Assembly: GCA_015061885.1 (NCBI GenBank)
Contig: SUVS01000002.1
Coordinates: forward strand, 62,001-126,000
From: Lentisphaerota bacterium
GTDB taxonomy: Bacteria; Verrucomicrobiota; Lentisphaeria; Victivallales; Victivallaceae
Length of the DNA stretch: 64,000 nt
Reading direction: 5' to 3'
The notes beneath the pieces are model-generated. The model was not told where the DNA came from, did not search any database, and saw nothing but the letters and a program-made list of their open reading frames with translations. Made by a program: the position numbers and the translations under genes. The number at the start of each line of letters is the position of its first letter. Position 1 is the first letter of the stretch. Shown piece after piece: positions 53,741 through 63,867 of this stretch.

Positions 53741-55606
53741 ATGATAAAAGACACTTCAGTTCTTACTATTGATGTCGGTGGAAATTGTCTTAAAGTGGCA
53801 GAATTCTTTGCCGGCGAAAACAATGACGGTGTAACCCTGGTCAAATATGCCATAAAAGAGCTTTCTACAGAACTTGCTGAAGAGAGCTTTGTTGATGCTT
53901 TCAGACAGGCTTTTACTGAAATCATTCAGGAAAATGATTTTTCCTCGAACCAGGTGCGTGTTGCCATAAGCAGTCTGCATGCGTTTCAGCGGTTGAGCAA
54001 GCTGCCGCCGTTGCTGGGGAACCGTGCCCGTGCGGCAGCGGTGGTGGAAGGCGAAGCAAAACTGACCGTGCCTTACCCGTTGGACGAAGTTATCTGGGAT
54101 TATCAGCTCATCAAGCATACCAAAGTTTTTGAAGTTGATGCTGAACCTACCGGCGATATGGATGCACCGGTGGAAAAAATTACCGAAACAGTTGAAGAAC
54201 TTGAAGCCCTTTTTGTGGCAGTAAAAGAGGATTTGGCTTCGGAAATAGCCGAAGTATTGCTGGATGCCGACTTTGAAGTCCTTTCCATAGAAGTATCACC
54301 TACGGCACTTTACAATGCCGCCAGTGCCAATATGTATGGTAAAGAATATTGCGATATGATCCTTGATTTGGGCGGCCGAGGATCGAATTTGATCATCATG
54401 GACGGCAACCGGGTGTTTGTCCGAGCCATTCCAATTGGCGGCAATACGATAACCCAGCAGATCGCCAAAGAATTTTCCATTGGTATTGACGATGCCGAAG
54501 AAATGAAGCGTAAGCACGGATTTGTTGCTCTGGGCGGTGCTTATGATGATGCTGATTCCGAAGTGGCGGCTACTATTTCCAAGATCGCCCGAAATGTCAT
54601 GACCCGTCTGCATGGCGAGATCAACCGTTCGATCAATGCATGGCGTTCCATGCACGGTGGTAACCGTCCGCAGCGGTTGTTTATTTCCGGCGGCAGTTCG
54701 ATCATACCTTATGCACCGCACTTTTTGAACGAAAAGCTCCGTCTGGAAGTAAACTTCCTCAATACCTTCCCGGTGATCGGGATTGCCGAAACTGTGGATA
54801 AGCAGGCGTTGCAGGAAACGGCCCACCTTTTCCCGCCCATGATCGGTATGGCTATCAGACACATCCGAACCTGTCCGATCGAAATATCATTGATTCCGCA
54901 GATCATTCAGTCAGCCCGTGATCTTGAGCGTAGAAAGCCCTATTTTTACTTGAGTGCGGCATGTGCGTTACTGCTGTTGCTGGTGTTCTACGGCGGGGTC
55001 AGTGCCAACAGTTATTTCCATAAACGGTTGACCGAAAATAACGCTCATACTTTGCAGGAAGCCAAACAGGCAAAAAATATGCTCCGCAATGCCAAGCGGG
55101 AATTGGACGATACTAAAGGTTCTTACGAGGCTTTGCGTGATGTTGCCCGAAGCCGCAATCAGTGGACAGCAGTGTTGAATGAATTGCAGGCATGTACACC
55201 GAAACACATGTGGTTTACCCAGATAGATGGTGTGAATGCTTTTGAAGATCCCGGTGCAGCACCGGCACCGGCCGCCAATCCGGATATGGGCATGGAGCCG
55301 CCGCCGGAAGACCCCGGCATGATGGAGGAACCCAGTGGCCCGACAGCTCCGCCGCAGGAAATCAAATGGCTGCGTTTGAAAGGTCATTCGCTGGTGATGG
55401 CAGACGACAACTCCAAGGCAGTGGAAGATATTTTCCAGGAAAATCTGTTTGAGAGTTCCAAGAAAGAAAACAGTGTGTTCAATGTCAAAAAGGAAGAAAA
55501 CCGCATCAACGGCTACAAGATCCCCGCTTTGACATTGGGTTCCGGTAATGATAATGTAACGAGCTTTGTGATTTATGTAGAGCTCAGAAATCCTATCAAG
55601 CAGTAA
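53741..55606 (+). CDS. PilM-PilN fusion, Amuc_1101-like pilus assembly protein
   Basis: A 621-aa protein. Residues 1 to about 385 are an actin-like PilM/FtsA ATPase domain (LTIDVGGNCLKVAEF phosphate loop, ILDLGGRGSNLIIMDG second loop, RLFISGGSSIIPYAPHFL adenosine motif). A membrane segment follows at about 400-425 (YFYLSAACALLLLLVFYGGV), then a coiled coil and a Pro-rich linker (PPPEDPGMMEEPSGPTAPP), ending in a ferredoxin-like PilN/GspL-type domain. In classical type IV pili PilM binds the cytoplasmic tail of separate PilN; here they are one chain. First gene of a five-gene operon in the same order as Amuc_1101-1100-1099-1098. Confidence 0.82.
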   Translation: MIKDTSVLTIDVGGNCLKVAEFFAGENNDGVTLVKYAIKELSTELAEESFVDAFRQAFTEIIQENDFSSNQVRVAISSLHAFQRLSKLPPLLGNRARAAAVVEGEAKLTVPYPLDEVIWDYQLIKHTKVFEVDAEPTGDMDAPVEKITETVEELEALFVAVKEDLASEIAEVLLDADFEVLSIEVSPTALYNAASANMYGKEYCDMILDLGGRGSNLIIMDGNRVFVRAIPIGGNTITQQIAKEFSIGIDDAEEMKRKHGFVALGGAYDDADSEVAATISKIARNVMTRLHGEINRSINAWRSMHGGNRPQRLFISGGSSIIPYAPHFLNEKLRLEVNFLNTFPVIGIAETVDKQALQETAHLFPPMIGMAIRHIRTCPIEISLIPQIIQSARDLERRKPYFYLSAACALLLLLVFYGGVSANSYFHKRLTENNAHTLQEAKQAKNMLRNAKRELDDTKGSYEALRDVARSRNQWTAVLNELQACTPKHMWFTQIDGVNAFEDPGAAPAPAANPDMGMEPPPEDPGMMEEPSGPTAPPQEIKWLRLKGHSLVMADDNSKAVEDIFQENLFESSKKENSVFNVKKEENRINGYKIPALTLGSGNDNVTSFVIYVELRNPIKQ

Positions 55607-55621
55607 CGGGGGCACTCTTAA

Positions 55622-57400
55622 ATGAATAGATTTATCAAGAAAAATTTGTTTCTGGTCGGTGTTCTGGCAATTTCCGGAGCCGGTATATTGATTCTTCTGG
55701 GTATGTCGGCGGTAAAGTTCTTTGAAATGAATAAATACCAGGCTGAAACCGAAAAGATGACCAGCGATTTGGAAGAATTGAACAATCGCATGAGAACGCC
55801 GATCCCGCCGTTCAGAAAGAATGTGAAGTTTATCCAGGAAGATACCGAAGGTTATAAAAAGCTCAAAAAATCCATCCACGGCTATTTCGGTCACACTCTG
55901 CAGGATGCTATGACGGTGTTTGTAGTTGACTTGCGTAAACAGTCGATGGAAAGGCTTATATCGCTCGGCGAAATGTTTGACAAATCTCCGGAGCTTGCCA
56001 ATCTGAAGAAAGAGTTTGCTTCTGCCGTTGCAATGTGGGATAAATGTCTGGCTGCCATCGATAAAGGCACTGCCGATCTCTTCAAGGCTTACAGAGATGT
56101 GAAACGCGTTGAAGATGAAGAAGATACCCAGGAAGGCAGAGCCCGTGCCATTGCCGCCCAGCAGAAGAAGATTGCCGACATGATAAATGTAAACGACAAT
56201 TTGATTGTTCAGAAAGCCGGGATTCTGGCGGCAATGGATAAATCTTACAACGGTTTGCTGAAATACTTTGCCGACAAAGTTGCCGACGGCGAAAAAAATG
56301 AGGAATATAAAAAGTGGGCTGCCGGAAATAAAGATGATGCCAAAGAGTTGGAATTTTACTATGGTATCTGCCGCCAGAATCTGACAGTGGATGTGTTGCG
56401 CGATACCTTTGTTGAATACTGGGAGCAGGTCAAACACCTCGGCGGCCCGCGTCAGCAGACTTACCGCAACTTCCGTCTGGAACGCGGTGCAACACTTGAA
56501 CAACCGGCAAACAGCAAGAATAAACCTGTGCTTTGGGATACTGATATGTGGAACAATGCCAGAGATAAGTTCAAGGTTGCCGCCCAGAAGAGTATGCTGG
56601 AAAAGATCGACGAGAAGAATCTGGAAGAAATCTTTCTGTCGGCATTCGGTTTGCCGCGTGATCTTGCTAAAAATGCTATCCTTGTGGAAGCTCACAACAG
56701 CAAGATGCGTGAACTGGTCAGAGAAAAACTGGAAAAAGGCAATGTTTTTGTTACCGGGGTGAACTTTGGTCAGGAACAGCTTGAGCTTATCAAGTCCAAC
56801 AAAGGTTTTATTGATTCCGGCAACACCCGTACCGTGGCAGCTGCCAACAGTACGGGTACATCTTCCAATGAAAATGCCGGAGGTGCATCGAGTTCCATAC
56901 TTACTGCTGAGCCGTCAGATGTGGTTCGGAACTGGGAGATCATCGGTGATATTGCACAGCGTATTGTAAATGCCAATATTGACTCGCTGGAAGGATTCTC
57001 GTATGTCAACCTTGCCGGCGACAGCAGCAATGGCAATTACAGGAAATACACCTACATTATAACTCTGGTCAGCCGCGAAAGTCAGGTGCGTGCTTTCATG
57101 CAATTGCTTGCCGATGCCTACAAAGACAACCGCATGTATGTAATCAAACGCTTTTCCATGCAGAAGCAGGAAGATCAGATACAGGATATAATCGATTATG
57201 CCAGCGGTATCATAGGCAAAGAAGAAGCTGCTGACAATAAGGATAATTCAGGTTCTGGCGATAACAAAAATGTGCAGGTCAAAACTGCCTATTTCAAAGA
57301 AACGAAAAATTATCCCGAATGTGTTGCCGGCCGCAGTACGCTGTGCCGGGCAACGCTGGTGATCGATTATGTGGAAGCAACTGGCAATCAACTGAAATAA
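55622..57400 (+). CDS. Amuc_1100-like pilus-associated protein
   Basis: A 592-aa protein with one N-terminal membrane helix (NLFLVGVLAISGAGILILLGMSAVKFF) and a coiled-coil segment (YQAETEKMTSDLEELNNRM), then a mainly helical periplasmic region and a C-terminal mixed domain with a Ser/Asn/Gly-rich linker (STGTSSNENAGGASSS). Topology, length, operon position and the coiled coil agree with the Amuc_1100 family, whose folds resemble PilN/PilO and GspL/M. The assignment rests on synteny and architecture recalled from the family, not an alignment. It starts 15 bp after the PilM-PilN gene. Confidence 0.65.
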   Translation: MNRFIKKNLFLVGVLAISGAGILILLGMSAVKFFEMNKYQAETEKMTSDLEELNNRMRTPIPPFRKNVKFIQEDTEGYKKLKKSIHGYFGHTLQDAMTVFVVDLRKQSMERLISLGEMFDKSPELANLKKEFASAVAMWDKCLAAIDKGTADLFKAYRDVKRVEDEEDTQEGRARAIAAQQKKIADMINVNDNLIVQKAGILAAMDKSYNGLLKYFADKVADGEKNEEYKKWAAGNKDDAKELEFYYGICRQNLTVDVLRDTFVEYWEQVKHLGGPRQQTYRNFRLERGATLEQPANSKNKPVLWDTDMWNNARDKFKVAAQKSMLEKIDEKNLEEIFLSAFGLPRDLAKNAILVEAHNSKMRELVREKLEKGNVFVTGVNFGQEQLELIKSNKGFIDSGNTRTVAAANSTGTSSNENAGGASSSILTAEPSDVVRNWEIIGDIAQRIVNANIDSLEGFSYVNLAGDSSNGNYRKYTYIITLVSRESQVRAFMQLLADAYKDNRMYVIKRFSMQKQEDQIQDIIDYASGIIGKEEAADNKDNSGSGDNKNVQVKTAYFKETKNYPECVAGRSTLCRATLVIDYVEATGNQLK

Positions 57401-57418
57401 CTCAATGGCGGTGGAATT

Positions 57419-58690
57419 GTGGATATAATCAAGAAGCATTATGAAAAATTTGTACTTGGCTTTCTGTTGCTGAGTTTTGTGGTGGCACTCATTTACCTTT
57501 TGCAGATCATGAGTTCTACGCATGATACAAGTTCCGGCAACCGGGCTGCCGCCAAAAATGCTCTGGTCATCGAGCGGGAGAATCAGCCGTACAGATTCAA
57601 CTGTACGAATGAGAAGTTTTCGGTTGCCGGACAGAGCAAGGAGCTTGTCTGGCAGACTCGTCAGGGTGAAGGTTTGATCGGTTACGGCCGTCCCGGTCTG
57701 GTTGTGCCGGTGAAGATGTTGCGTTGTTCGCAGTGCAAAAAGATCATGCCGTGGGCACAACTGCGTAAAAACGATATGCGTTGCCTCTTTGAAGCATGTT
57801 CACAGGATTTGCGGGATCCCGGCGAACCGGAAGATTATGAAAAGCAGCTTGCCAACTTTGACAGCGACGGCGATGACATGCCCGACCGTTACGAAATACG
57901 CCTCGGCTTGAATCCCGGTTCATCCGAAGATGCCGATCAGGATAAAGACGGCGATAATTTTTCCAACTGGTTCGAGTATTACTGCAAAACCAACCCCAAC
58001 GATCCCAAGAGTCTGCCGACACTGGATAAGATGCTGTTTTTGAGCAATATTGAGGCGGTGAAACTGCCGATCAAACTCAACCGTATAACGGCGATAGACC
58101 CGAATAATAAAAATACATTCAAGATTTTTCTGACCATATTGAATCGCGATGTTTCAATGACAATAAGAGCGTCTTTTAATCTGTATGGCAAACGCTATAC
58201 GATTGTAGATGCTGTAAAACGCAATACCACCAAACAGAGTACCAGTTTTGCCCAGCAGGAAGATGATTCCACGATCTGGCTGATGCCGCAGGATGGCAAA
58301 AAAGATTCCGACCGTATCGAAGTGCGGGCCGGAAAAGATGTATATGACAACAAGACCCGCAAGGCAGTTATCCGCGATGTGCGTACACCCAATAAACGCA
58401 GAAGCAATTTGACTGTGGGCAGAGAGTTCAAACTCAAAAACAACATCACCGGTAAGGATACAGTGAACTTCAAGGTGGTCGCAGTCGCCGAAAAAACCGT
58501 TGATCTTGAATATATGCTTGACAAGACCCCCTGTAAGATAACGTTGGAATTGGTCAAGTCCGGCAGCATAAAGTATGAGCGTTTCAAAAAGGCTTATGTG
58601 AAGAGTGATGCCAATAAAACAGACAGAGTACAGCCGGATGAGGAACAGCCGCAACCCCGGCGTCGTTCCGTCCGCAGTCGCCGCCGTTAA
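57419..58690 (+). CDS. Amuc_1099-like pilus protein with zinc-ribbon and TSP3-like calcium motifs
   Basis: A 423-aa protein with one N-terminal membrane helix (FVLGFLLLSFVVALIYLLQIM). Cys103, Cys106, Cys122 and Cys127 form a zinc-ribbon-like C-x2-C-x15-C-x4-C. Residues 148-200 have two thrombospondin-3/dockerin-like acidic loops (DSDGDDMPDRYEIRLGLNP, then DADQDKDGDNFSNWFEYY), likely Ca2+ sites. A beta-rich region follows and a very basic tail (RRRSVRSRRR). The start is GTG 57419. It lies in the same operon position as Amuc_1099, a PilP/GspC-like position next to the secretin. Function beyond that is inference. Confidence 0.6.
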   Translation: MDIIKKHYEKFVLGFLLLSFVVALIYLLQIMSSTHDTSSGNRAAAKNALVIERENQPYRFNCTNEKFSVAGQSKELVWQTRQGEGLIGYGRPGLVVPVKMLRCSQCKKIMPWAQLRKNDMRCLFEACSQDLRDPGEPEDYEKQLANFDSDGDDMPDRYEIRLGLNPGSSEDADQDKDGDNFSNWFEYYCKTNPNDPKSLPTLDKMLFLSNIEAVKLPIKLNRITAIDPNNKNTFKIFLTILNRDVSMTIRASFNLYGKRYTIVDAVKRNTTKQSTSFAQQEDDSTIWLMPQDGKKDSDRIEVRAGKDVYDNKTRKAVIRDVRTPNKRRSNLTVGREFKLKNNITGKDTVNFKVVAVAEKTVDLEYMLDKTPCKITLELVKSGSIKYERFKKAYVKSDANKTDRVQPDEEQPQPRRRSVRSRRR

Positions 58691-58742
58691 TCAACAGAGA
58701 ATAAAATATAATAGAATAAATTATAGATAAGGGAATCCGTGC

Positions 58743-61169
58743 ATGAGTAAAACAACTAAAACAATGTGGCTGCGCCGGGTCAGTCAGTTGGGTCTGGCAG
58801 GAGCATTGCTGATGCCGCTTTCGTTGAGCAGTTCGGAAGCTGCTGCACAGGCAGAAAAAAACATAAAAGATGTTTACAAAGCTCAAAATGAGGCAACAAA
58901 GAAGGTCTTTGAGTCAGTGGAAGCAAAGCGGCGTGCTGCGATGGGCAAGGCTGGCGACGGCAACTACGACGATGCGTTGAAAGAGTTGGGTGATTTGCAA
59001 AAGCAGCTTACCCGTTTCAACGGTGATTTTGCGAGAAACAAGGCGGCGGAAATCGGGAATAATATCCGTCGGATCAAGCGTGTTTACAGCAGTGAGATCA
59101 TGGTAAAGGCACGCAGTCTGGCAGCTGATAAAAAGTATGAAGAGGCAATCGCTCAAGCCCAGAAGGCGTTGGAACTGACTCCGCAGGATAAGTATATAGC
59201 CAATTTTCAGCTTGAGTGTCAGAAGAGTATCCAGGCGGGAAAATACAAAAAAGAAGTTACTCTGGAGAGCGTTTCCCCCAAACTCAATGACAATCGCAAA
59301 GAAGTGGATATGAATTTGCGTGAAGCCAAACTGCTGGTACGCAGAAATCAGCTGGAAGCCGCTATTCCGAAGCTGGAACGGGTTTTGCTGGTCGATCCTT
59401 TTAATATGGAAGCATTGCAGGTGCTTACCGATGTTTACAAAAAGCTCTACAAAGTTGGTGTTGACCGCGGCAATGAATCTATCATGTTTACCAACGCCCG
59501 CAACAGCTGGGAATGGGCAGAACCGCTCAGCCGGGTTGCTGTTGGCGGCAGTGCCACAGGGACCAGCCAGCAGGGCAAGACCCGCAAAAGCGGCGACAGT
59601 GAGCTGTATAATCTGCTGGAAAGCATTATTGTAGATAATGTTCCTTATGCCCAGAGTAATATAAACAGTGTCATCCGCTTCCTTAACGAACAGGTCAAGG
59701 ATAAGGGTATAAGCATTATAAGCAATATTGATCCCAGTGAAGGTTTGCGTCCGGTATCGCTTGACTTGGGGCGGACGCCGTTGCTGGATGTTATCCGCTA
59801 TTTCAGTATGGCATCGGGACTTTCTTTCCAGTTTAAGGGTAATCAAGTGGTTTTCGGCCGTGTGGATAATATGACCACAGCGGAATTTCCTGTACGCGGC
59901 GATATTATTGCATATATTATTGACCAGAATACTACCAAACCCACCGGCTCGACTATGAAGGATGCCGAAAGCAGCGGCGGCGGCGATGGAGCCCCGCCGG
60001 AAGATTTGGATGCCCCGATCATTGATGATGGCGGTGCGGCAGCGGCGGCGGTAAGTTCGACCGGCAGCAAAAAATCTGCCGTGGATTCCGAAACATTGAA
60101 GAAGTATTTTGCTCAACGCTGGATCACTTTTGATAAAGGCTCTCTTATCAATTATAATCGCAGAACCGAGCGTTTGAAGGTCAAAAATACGCCGGAAAAT
60201 CTCCGCCGTATGGAAGCGTTGCTCCGTCAGCTTGATGCTTTGGAACAACCGATGATCATGGTTGAGTTGAAGATGGTCGAACTTACCAATACCAATCTCA
60301 ACGAGCTGGGCTTTGAATGGGCATTCAGTGCCGGTCGTGAAAAGGGTAACGGCTGGACACTTGATACTAATGATCCGACCCGTCACGGCACCGGCGACGG
60401 AATGTTCCGGGTGTTGAACAATTTGAAGATTTTCCCGAACTTCGGCGAAAAGATCTTCGGAGCCGATACCAAGGTCGATTTAAGTCTGTCGATCAATGCG
60501 GTTGCCCAGAACCGTCAGGCGGAAGTACTTGCTTCGCCGAGAATTCTTTCGGAAAACAATCCCAAGTCGCCGGCAATGATCAAGATGGTCGAAAACACCT
60601 ATTTCATTACCGAATGGGAACAGCCGGATATGGAAAGCGAAGGCTTCAATATCACGCTGGAAGGCGATCAGCCGGAGTGGGACGATGATGTCCGTCCGCT
60701 GGGGGTTACTTTTACTGTCAAGCCCTCGGTCAATGTTGACAACTACACTATTACGCTTAATGACATCAAACCGGTGTTCTACACGCATGTACGCGATTAC
60801 GACAACTATCTGACCTATGGTGTTTATCAGACCGTCAATAATCAGCGTGTGCCGATCGTTGAGCGTGTATTCAACATGAAAATGCCGGAATTTTCCCGGC
60901 GTGAGATCACTACCAATATCACACTTTATGATGGCGAAACAGTGCTGATCGGCGGCATGGTGGATAATGAAGTCAAGACCAGAAAAGACAAGTGGCCGCT
61001 GTTGGGAGATATTCCGTTTATCGGAAATTTCTTCCGCGATCAGCAGCACGATATATTCAACCGCACGCTGCTTATATTCATCACTGCACGGCTGATGACT
61101 CCCAAAGGCACGCCGTGGAATGCAGAAAACACAATGAAGAACCGCGGTCTGGTTGATTTTACCCGCTAA
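58743..61169 (+). CDS. Secretin, Amuc_1098-like (first copy)
   Basis: An 808-aa outer-membrane channel subunit with a signal peptide (LGLAGALLMPLSLSSSEAAAQA). The N-terminal region (about 35-270) is helical with TPR-like character (NYDDALKELGDLQKQL, YEEAIAQAQKALELTPQDKYIA, QLEAAIPKLERVLLVDPFNMEALQVL). N-domain-like modules and a Gly/Ala linker follow, then the secretin core (about 510-800) with RQAEVLASPRILSENN and the signature KWPLLGDIPFIGNFF. It would form the gate for a pilus or type II-like machine. A second, divergent secretin gene follows 22 bp later. Confidence 0.88.
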   Translation: MSKTTKTMWLRRVSQLGLAGALLMPLSLSSSEAAAQAEKNIKDVYKAQNEATKKVFESVEAKRRAAMGKAGDGNYDDALKELGDLQKQLTRFNGDFARNKAAEIGNNIRRIKRVYSSEIMVKARSLAADKKYEEAIAQAQKALELTPQDKYIANFQLECQKSIQAGKYKKEVTLESVSPKLNDNRKEVDMNLREAKLLVRRNQLEAAIPKLERVLLVDPFNMEALQVLTDVYKKLYKVGVDRGNESIMFTNARNSWEWAEPLSRVAVGGSATGTSQQGKTRKSGDSELYNLLESIIVDNVPYAQSNINSVIRFLNEQVKDKGISIISNIDPSEGLRPVSLDLGRTPLLDVIRYFSMASGLSFQFKGNQVVFGRVDNMTTAEFPVRGDIIAYIIDQNTTKPTGSTMKDAESSGGGDGAPPEDLDAPIIDDGGAAAAAVSSTGSKKSAVDSETLKKYFAQRWITFDKGSLINYNRRTERLKVKNTPENLRRMEALLRQLDALEQPMIMVELKMVELTNTNLNELGFEWAFSAGREKGNGWTLDTNDPTRHGTGDGMFRVLNNLKIFPNFGEKIFGADTKVDLSLSINAVAQNRQAEVLASPRILSENNPKSPAMIKMVENTYFITEWEQPDMESEGFNITLEGDQPEWDDDVRPLGVTFTVKPSVNVDNYTITLNDIKPVFYTHVRDYDNYLTYGVYQTVNNQRVPIVERVFNMKMPEFSRREITTNITLYDGETVLIGGMVDNEVKTRKDKWPLLGDIPFIGNFFRDQQHDIFNRTLLIFITARLMTPKGTPWNAENTMKNRGLVDFTR

Positions 61170-61191
61170 AGCAGAGGAGTACTGATTGGAT

Positions 61192-63591
61192 ATGAAAAAC
61201 AGATATGTAAAATTACTGCTGGCAACTGCGGCATGTTCATCGTTTGTGCTGGCAGCGGCAGAAAAGGCAGAAAGCATCAATTCCACTGTTGACAGCTTTT
61301 CTGTTGATAAGCAGAAAGAAGAAGCAACCGCCAAATCGTTTGTATTGAAGGGTAATGAGTTGTTTTTTGCGGCACAGTATCTTGATGCCGCTAAAAACTA
61401 TACGCAAGCAGCCTACATATACGATGCACTTAAAACCAACAGTGAGCATTTTACGGCACAGTACAACAAGACCCGCGAACTGATTGCAAAATGTTACTAC
61501 TATCTGGCACAGGAAACAGCGATCCAGGCCCAGGAACAGGCCAGTGCCAGTGAGTTTGACAAAGCCATTGCATTGTGCGAAAACGCCATAAAGATCTATC
61601 CGGCATCAGAAAAAGAGATGCAGCAGCGTATTGAAGTTTATAAAAAGATGCGTACCGCTGCCGTCAAACGCTCGGCATTGAACGAAGCAAATGTTCTGCC
61701 CAAGCAGAGTGAAAAAGAATACAGTATCCGGATCAAGCTCAAACAGGCAAAATTGCTCTATTATACCGGACAATATGAACTTGCCCGGAAAAAGTATCAG
61801 GATGTGCTGCTGGAAGACCCGCTGTGTCTGGACGCAGTGCAGGGGCAGAAGGCTTGTGATACGGCGATCAAAAAATATGGCGATGAACGGTTGCGTCTGA
61901 CTCATCAGCGGGCAATGGCTGAAGCTGCATGGACTTTGCCTGATCCGATCATCAAGAAAAATCAGACCGCTACTACCAACTTTACTGATGAGGAAGGTAT
62001 AAACAAACCTGCGGTCGGTGAAGATAACGACACTAAAGAAATCCGGGAGAAATTGAAGACTACCCGGTTGGAAGATGTGAACTTTGACGGCGATGCCAAC
62101 AATTCCGGTACGCCGTTGCCGGAAGCATTGCGTAAATTGCGTGATTTGTCCGGTGTAAACTTTTTCCTGTATTATCCCAATGCTCAAATTTCGGCTCCGG
62201 TGGATACCGGTGCTGCTCCCGAGCAGGGATTGGGTTCTGCAACCGCTGCCAATGACAACGGCGAAGAAGAAGATGAAGATGAAGAAGAAAGTGCTGATAA
62301 CAGCAATGCGGCGGCAAAACCCCAGGTCAGTGCAGTTTCAACGAATTATCCTCTGGTCAATTTGAATTTGAAGAATAAAACTCTTGAGGAAATCGTCAAG
62401 GCGTTGGCACAGAATACCAACATGAAATACAAGGTCGAAAAGAATGCTGTGGTGTTTGCCCCCCAGGATGCTCCGCTGGATGATATGCAGATCAAAGTAT
62501 TCATGTTTGACGAAGGTATGCTTGAAGAACTCGGCGGCGGTGATTCTCCCGATGAGTTGCAGAAAGGACTCCAGCTTTTGGTGGAAGCAGAAGCCGAAAA
62601 GGATTTGTTCCCGGTCGGTTCCAAAGTGATGTATGACCCGAAATTCCGTTCGCTGATCGTGCTTAACACCCCGCAAAACCTCAATCTTATCAATGATGCG
62701 TTGGTGCAGTTGCGTCAGCGTGACCCGGAACCGATGGTTCAGGTACAGGTCAAATTTGTTGAAGTCGAGCAGAGCGACCTCAAGGAATTGGGATTTATTC
62801 AGTCATTGGGCAGACCCGATGGCACCCCCGGTCAGCCGACTAATGGCAGATTGCAGTTTGATACCAACGATACGGTAATCAACAATTCCCAGAAAAATAC
62901 GGTAACATTCTCCACTTCCAAAAATGGTTACAACTACAATCTGGTTATCAATGCCATCAATCAGATGAACGGCAAAGACATTCTTTCTTCGCCGAAAGTT
63001 CTGACCAAATCCGGCGAAAAGGTTACTATCCGCATGATTTCGGAGCGTTACTTTGCATGGGATTACGAAGAAGGTGATGTTGATACTGATACCGAAGGCG
63101 GTGTTACCATTTCGGCAATCACTCCGCTGTGGCCGGAATTTGAAGTTCAGGAACTGGGTATCGAAATGGAAATCACTCCGAAAGTCGATAAGGAAAAACG
63201 CCTGATCACTCTGGATGTACACCCGTGGGTCAAGGCTCTGGTCGGCTGGACGGAGTACGATTACATTGATGAAAATGGCAGTTCGGAAAAACTCACCCGT
63301 CCGATCATTTCCGAACGCACCACTGATACTAATGTGGTTGTCTATAATGAGGAAACAGTGGTAATCGGCGGTATGATCAAAGATTATACTACCACGATCA
63401 ATGATAAAGTTCCGCTGTTGGGCGATATTCCGCTTATCGGCAACTTCTTCAAGTCCAAGTCCACCCAGGTTACAAAGACCAATTTGCTGATCTTTGTAAC
63501 CGCCCGGATCCTCAAACCCAACGGAATGCCTTACTTCCCCAGCGACAAACTGGGCAAGCCCTCGTCAGCGGGTATCGGCGATTTGTATTGA
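61192..63591 (+). CDS. Secretin, Amuc_1098-like (second copy)
   Basis: About 799 aa, with signal peptide (VKLLLATAACSSFVLAAA), TPR-like helical N-terminus (about 45-230), an acidic linker (NGEEEDEDEEESADNSN, about 360), N-domains, and the secretin core with NGKDILSSPKVLTKSGEKV and VPLLGDIPLIGNFF. GAGGAG at 61174-61179 is 12 bases before ATG 61192 and 6 bases before an in-frame TTG at 61186; either may be the start. It is homologous to but clearly different from the first copy, so a mixed or alternative ring is possible. It closes the operon with a strong terminator. Confidence 0.87.
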   Translation: MKNRYVKLLLATAACSSFVLAAAEKAESINSTVDSFSVDKQKEEATAKSFVLKGNELFFAAQYLDAAKNYTQAAYIYDALKTNSEHFTAQYNKTRELIAKCYYYLAQETAIQAQEQASASEFDKAIALCENAIKIYPASEKEMQQRIEVYKKMRTAAVKRSALNEANVLPKQSEKEYSIRIKLKQAKLLYYTGQYELARKKYQDVLLEDPLCLDAVQGQKACDTAIKKYGDERLRLTHQRAMAEAAWTLPDPIIKKNQTATTNFTDEEGINKPAVGEDNDTKEIREKLKTTRLEDVNFDGDANNSGTPLPEALRKLRDLSGVNFFLYYPNAQISAPVDTGAAPEQGLGSATAANDNGEEEDEDEEESADNSNAAAKPQVSAVSTNYPLVNLNLKNKTLEEIVKALAQNTNMKYKVEKNAVVFAPQDAPLDDMQIKVFMFDEGMLEELGGGDSPDELQKGLQLLVEAEAEKDLFPVGSKVMYDPKFRSLIVLNTPQNLNLINDALVQLRQRDPEPMVQVQVKFVEVEQSDLKELGFIQSLGRPDGTPGQPTNGRLQFDTNDTVINNSQKNTVTFSTSKNGYNYNLVINAINQMNGKDILSSPKVLTKSGEKVTIRMISERYFAWDYEEGDVDTDTEGGVTISAITPLWPEFEVQELGIEMEITPKVDKEKRLITLDVHPWVKALVGWTEYDYIDENGSSEKLTRPIISERTTDTNVVVYNEETVVIGGMIKDYTTTINDKVPLLGDIPLIGNFFKSKSTQVTKTNLLIFVTARILKPNGMPYFPSDKLGKPSSAGIGDLY

Positions 63592-63610
63592 TGAAAAGCT
63601 GAAAGTTACG

Positions 63611-63646
63611 GCGGGAGATTCCATACGGGATCTTCCGCTGTTTTTT
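63611..63646 (+). terminator. Intrinsic terminator of the pilus operon
   Basis: A 12-bp stem (GCGGGAGATTCC at 63611-63622 with GGGATCTTCCGC at 63627-63638, two G-U pairs), loop ATAC, then a T-run at 63641-63646. Confidence 0.88.
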
Positions 63647-63867
63647 ATGCCGCAAATGAGTCCGAAATTGGATGCAACAGACAAAAATATGTCGTATCCA
63701 GAGGCATGAATTTGTAACAAGATAGCAAATCAACAAAGTAAATGCAAGTTTGCCTGATCAAATGTAACTGACTTGACTTTTTGCAGTTGTCAGATTTGAA
63801 ATCAAAAATATTTGGCGTTTTTTTATACTTAAAAGTTGTATATTTCTTTATATAGGGGACTGAACTG

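Noticed and set aside
54968-56695. Antisense frame of 575 codons opposite the pilus genes
   Set aside because: Crosses two sense genes with recognisable pilus domains; the translation is low in motif content and fits a codon-bias shadow. The same applies to long antisense frames at 5193-6428, 7992-9188, 16153-17502 and 58914-60386.
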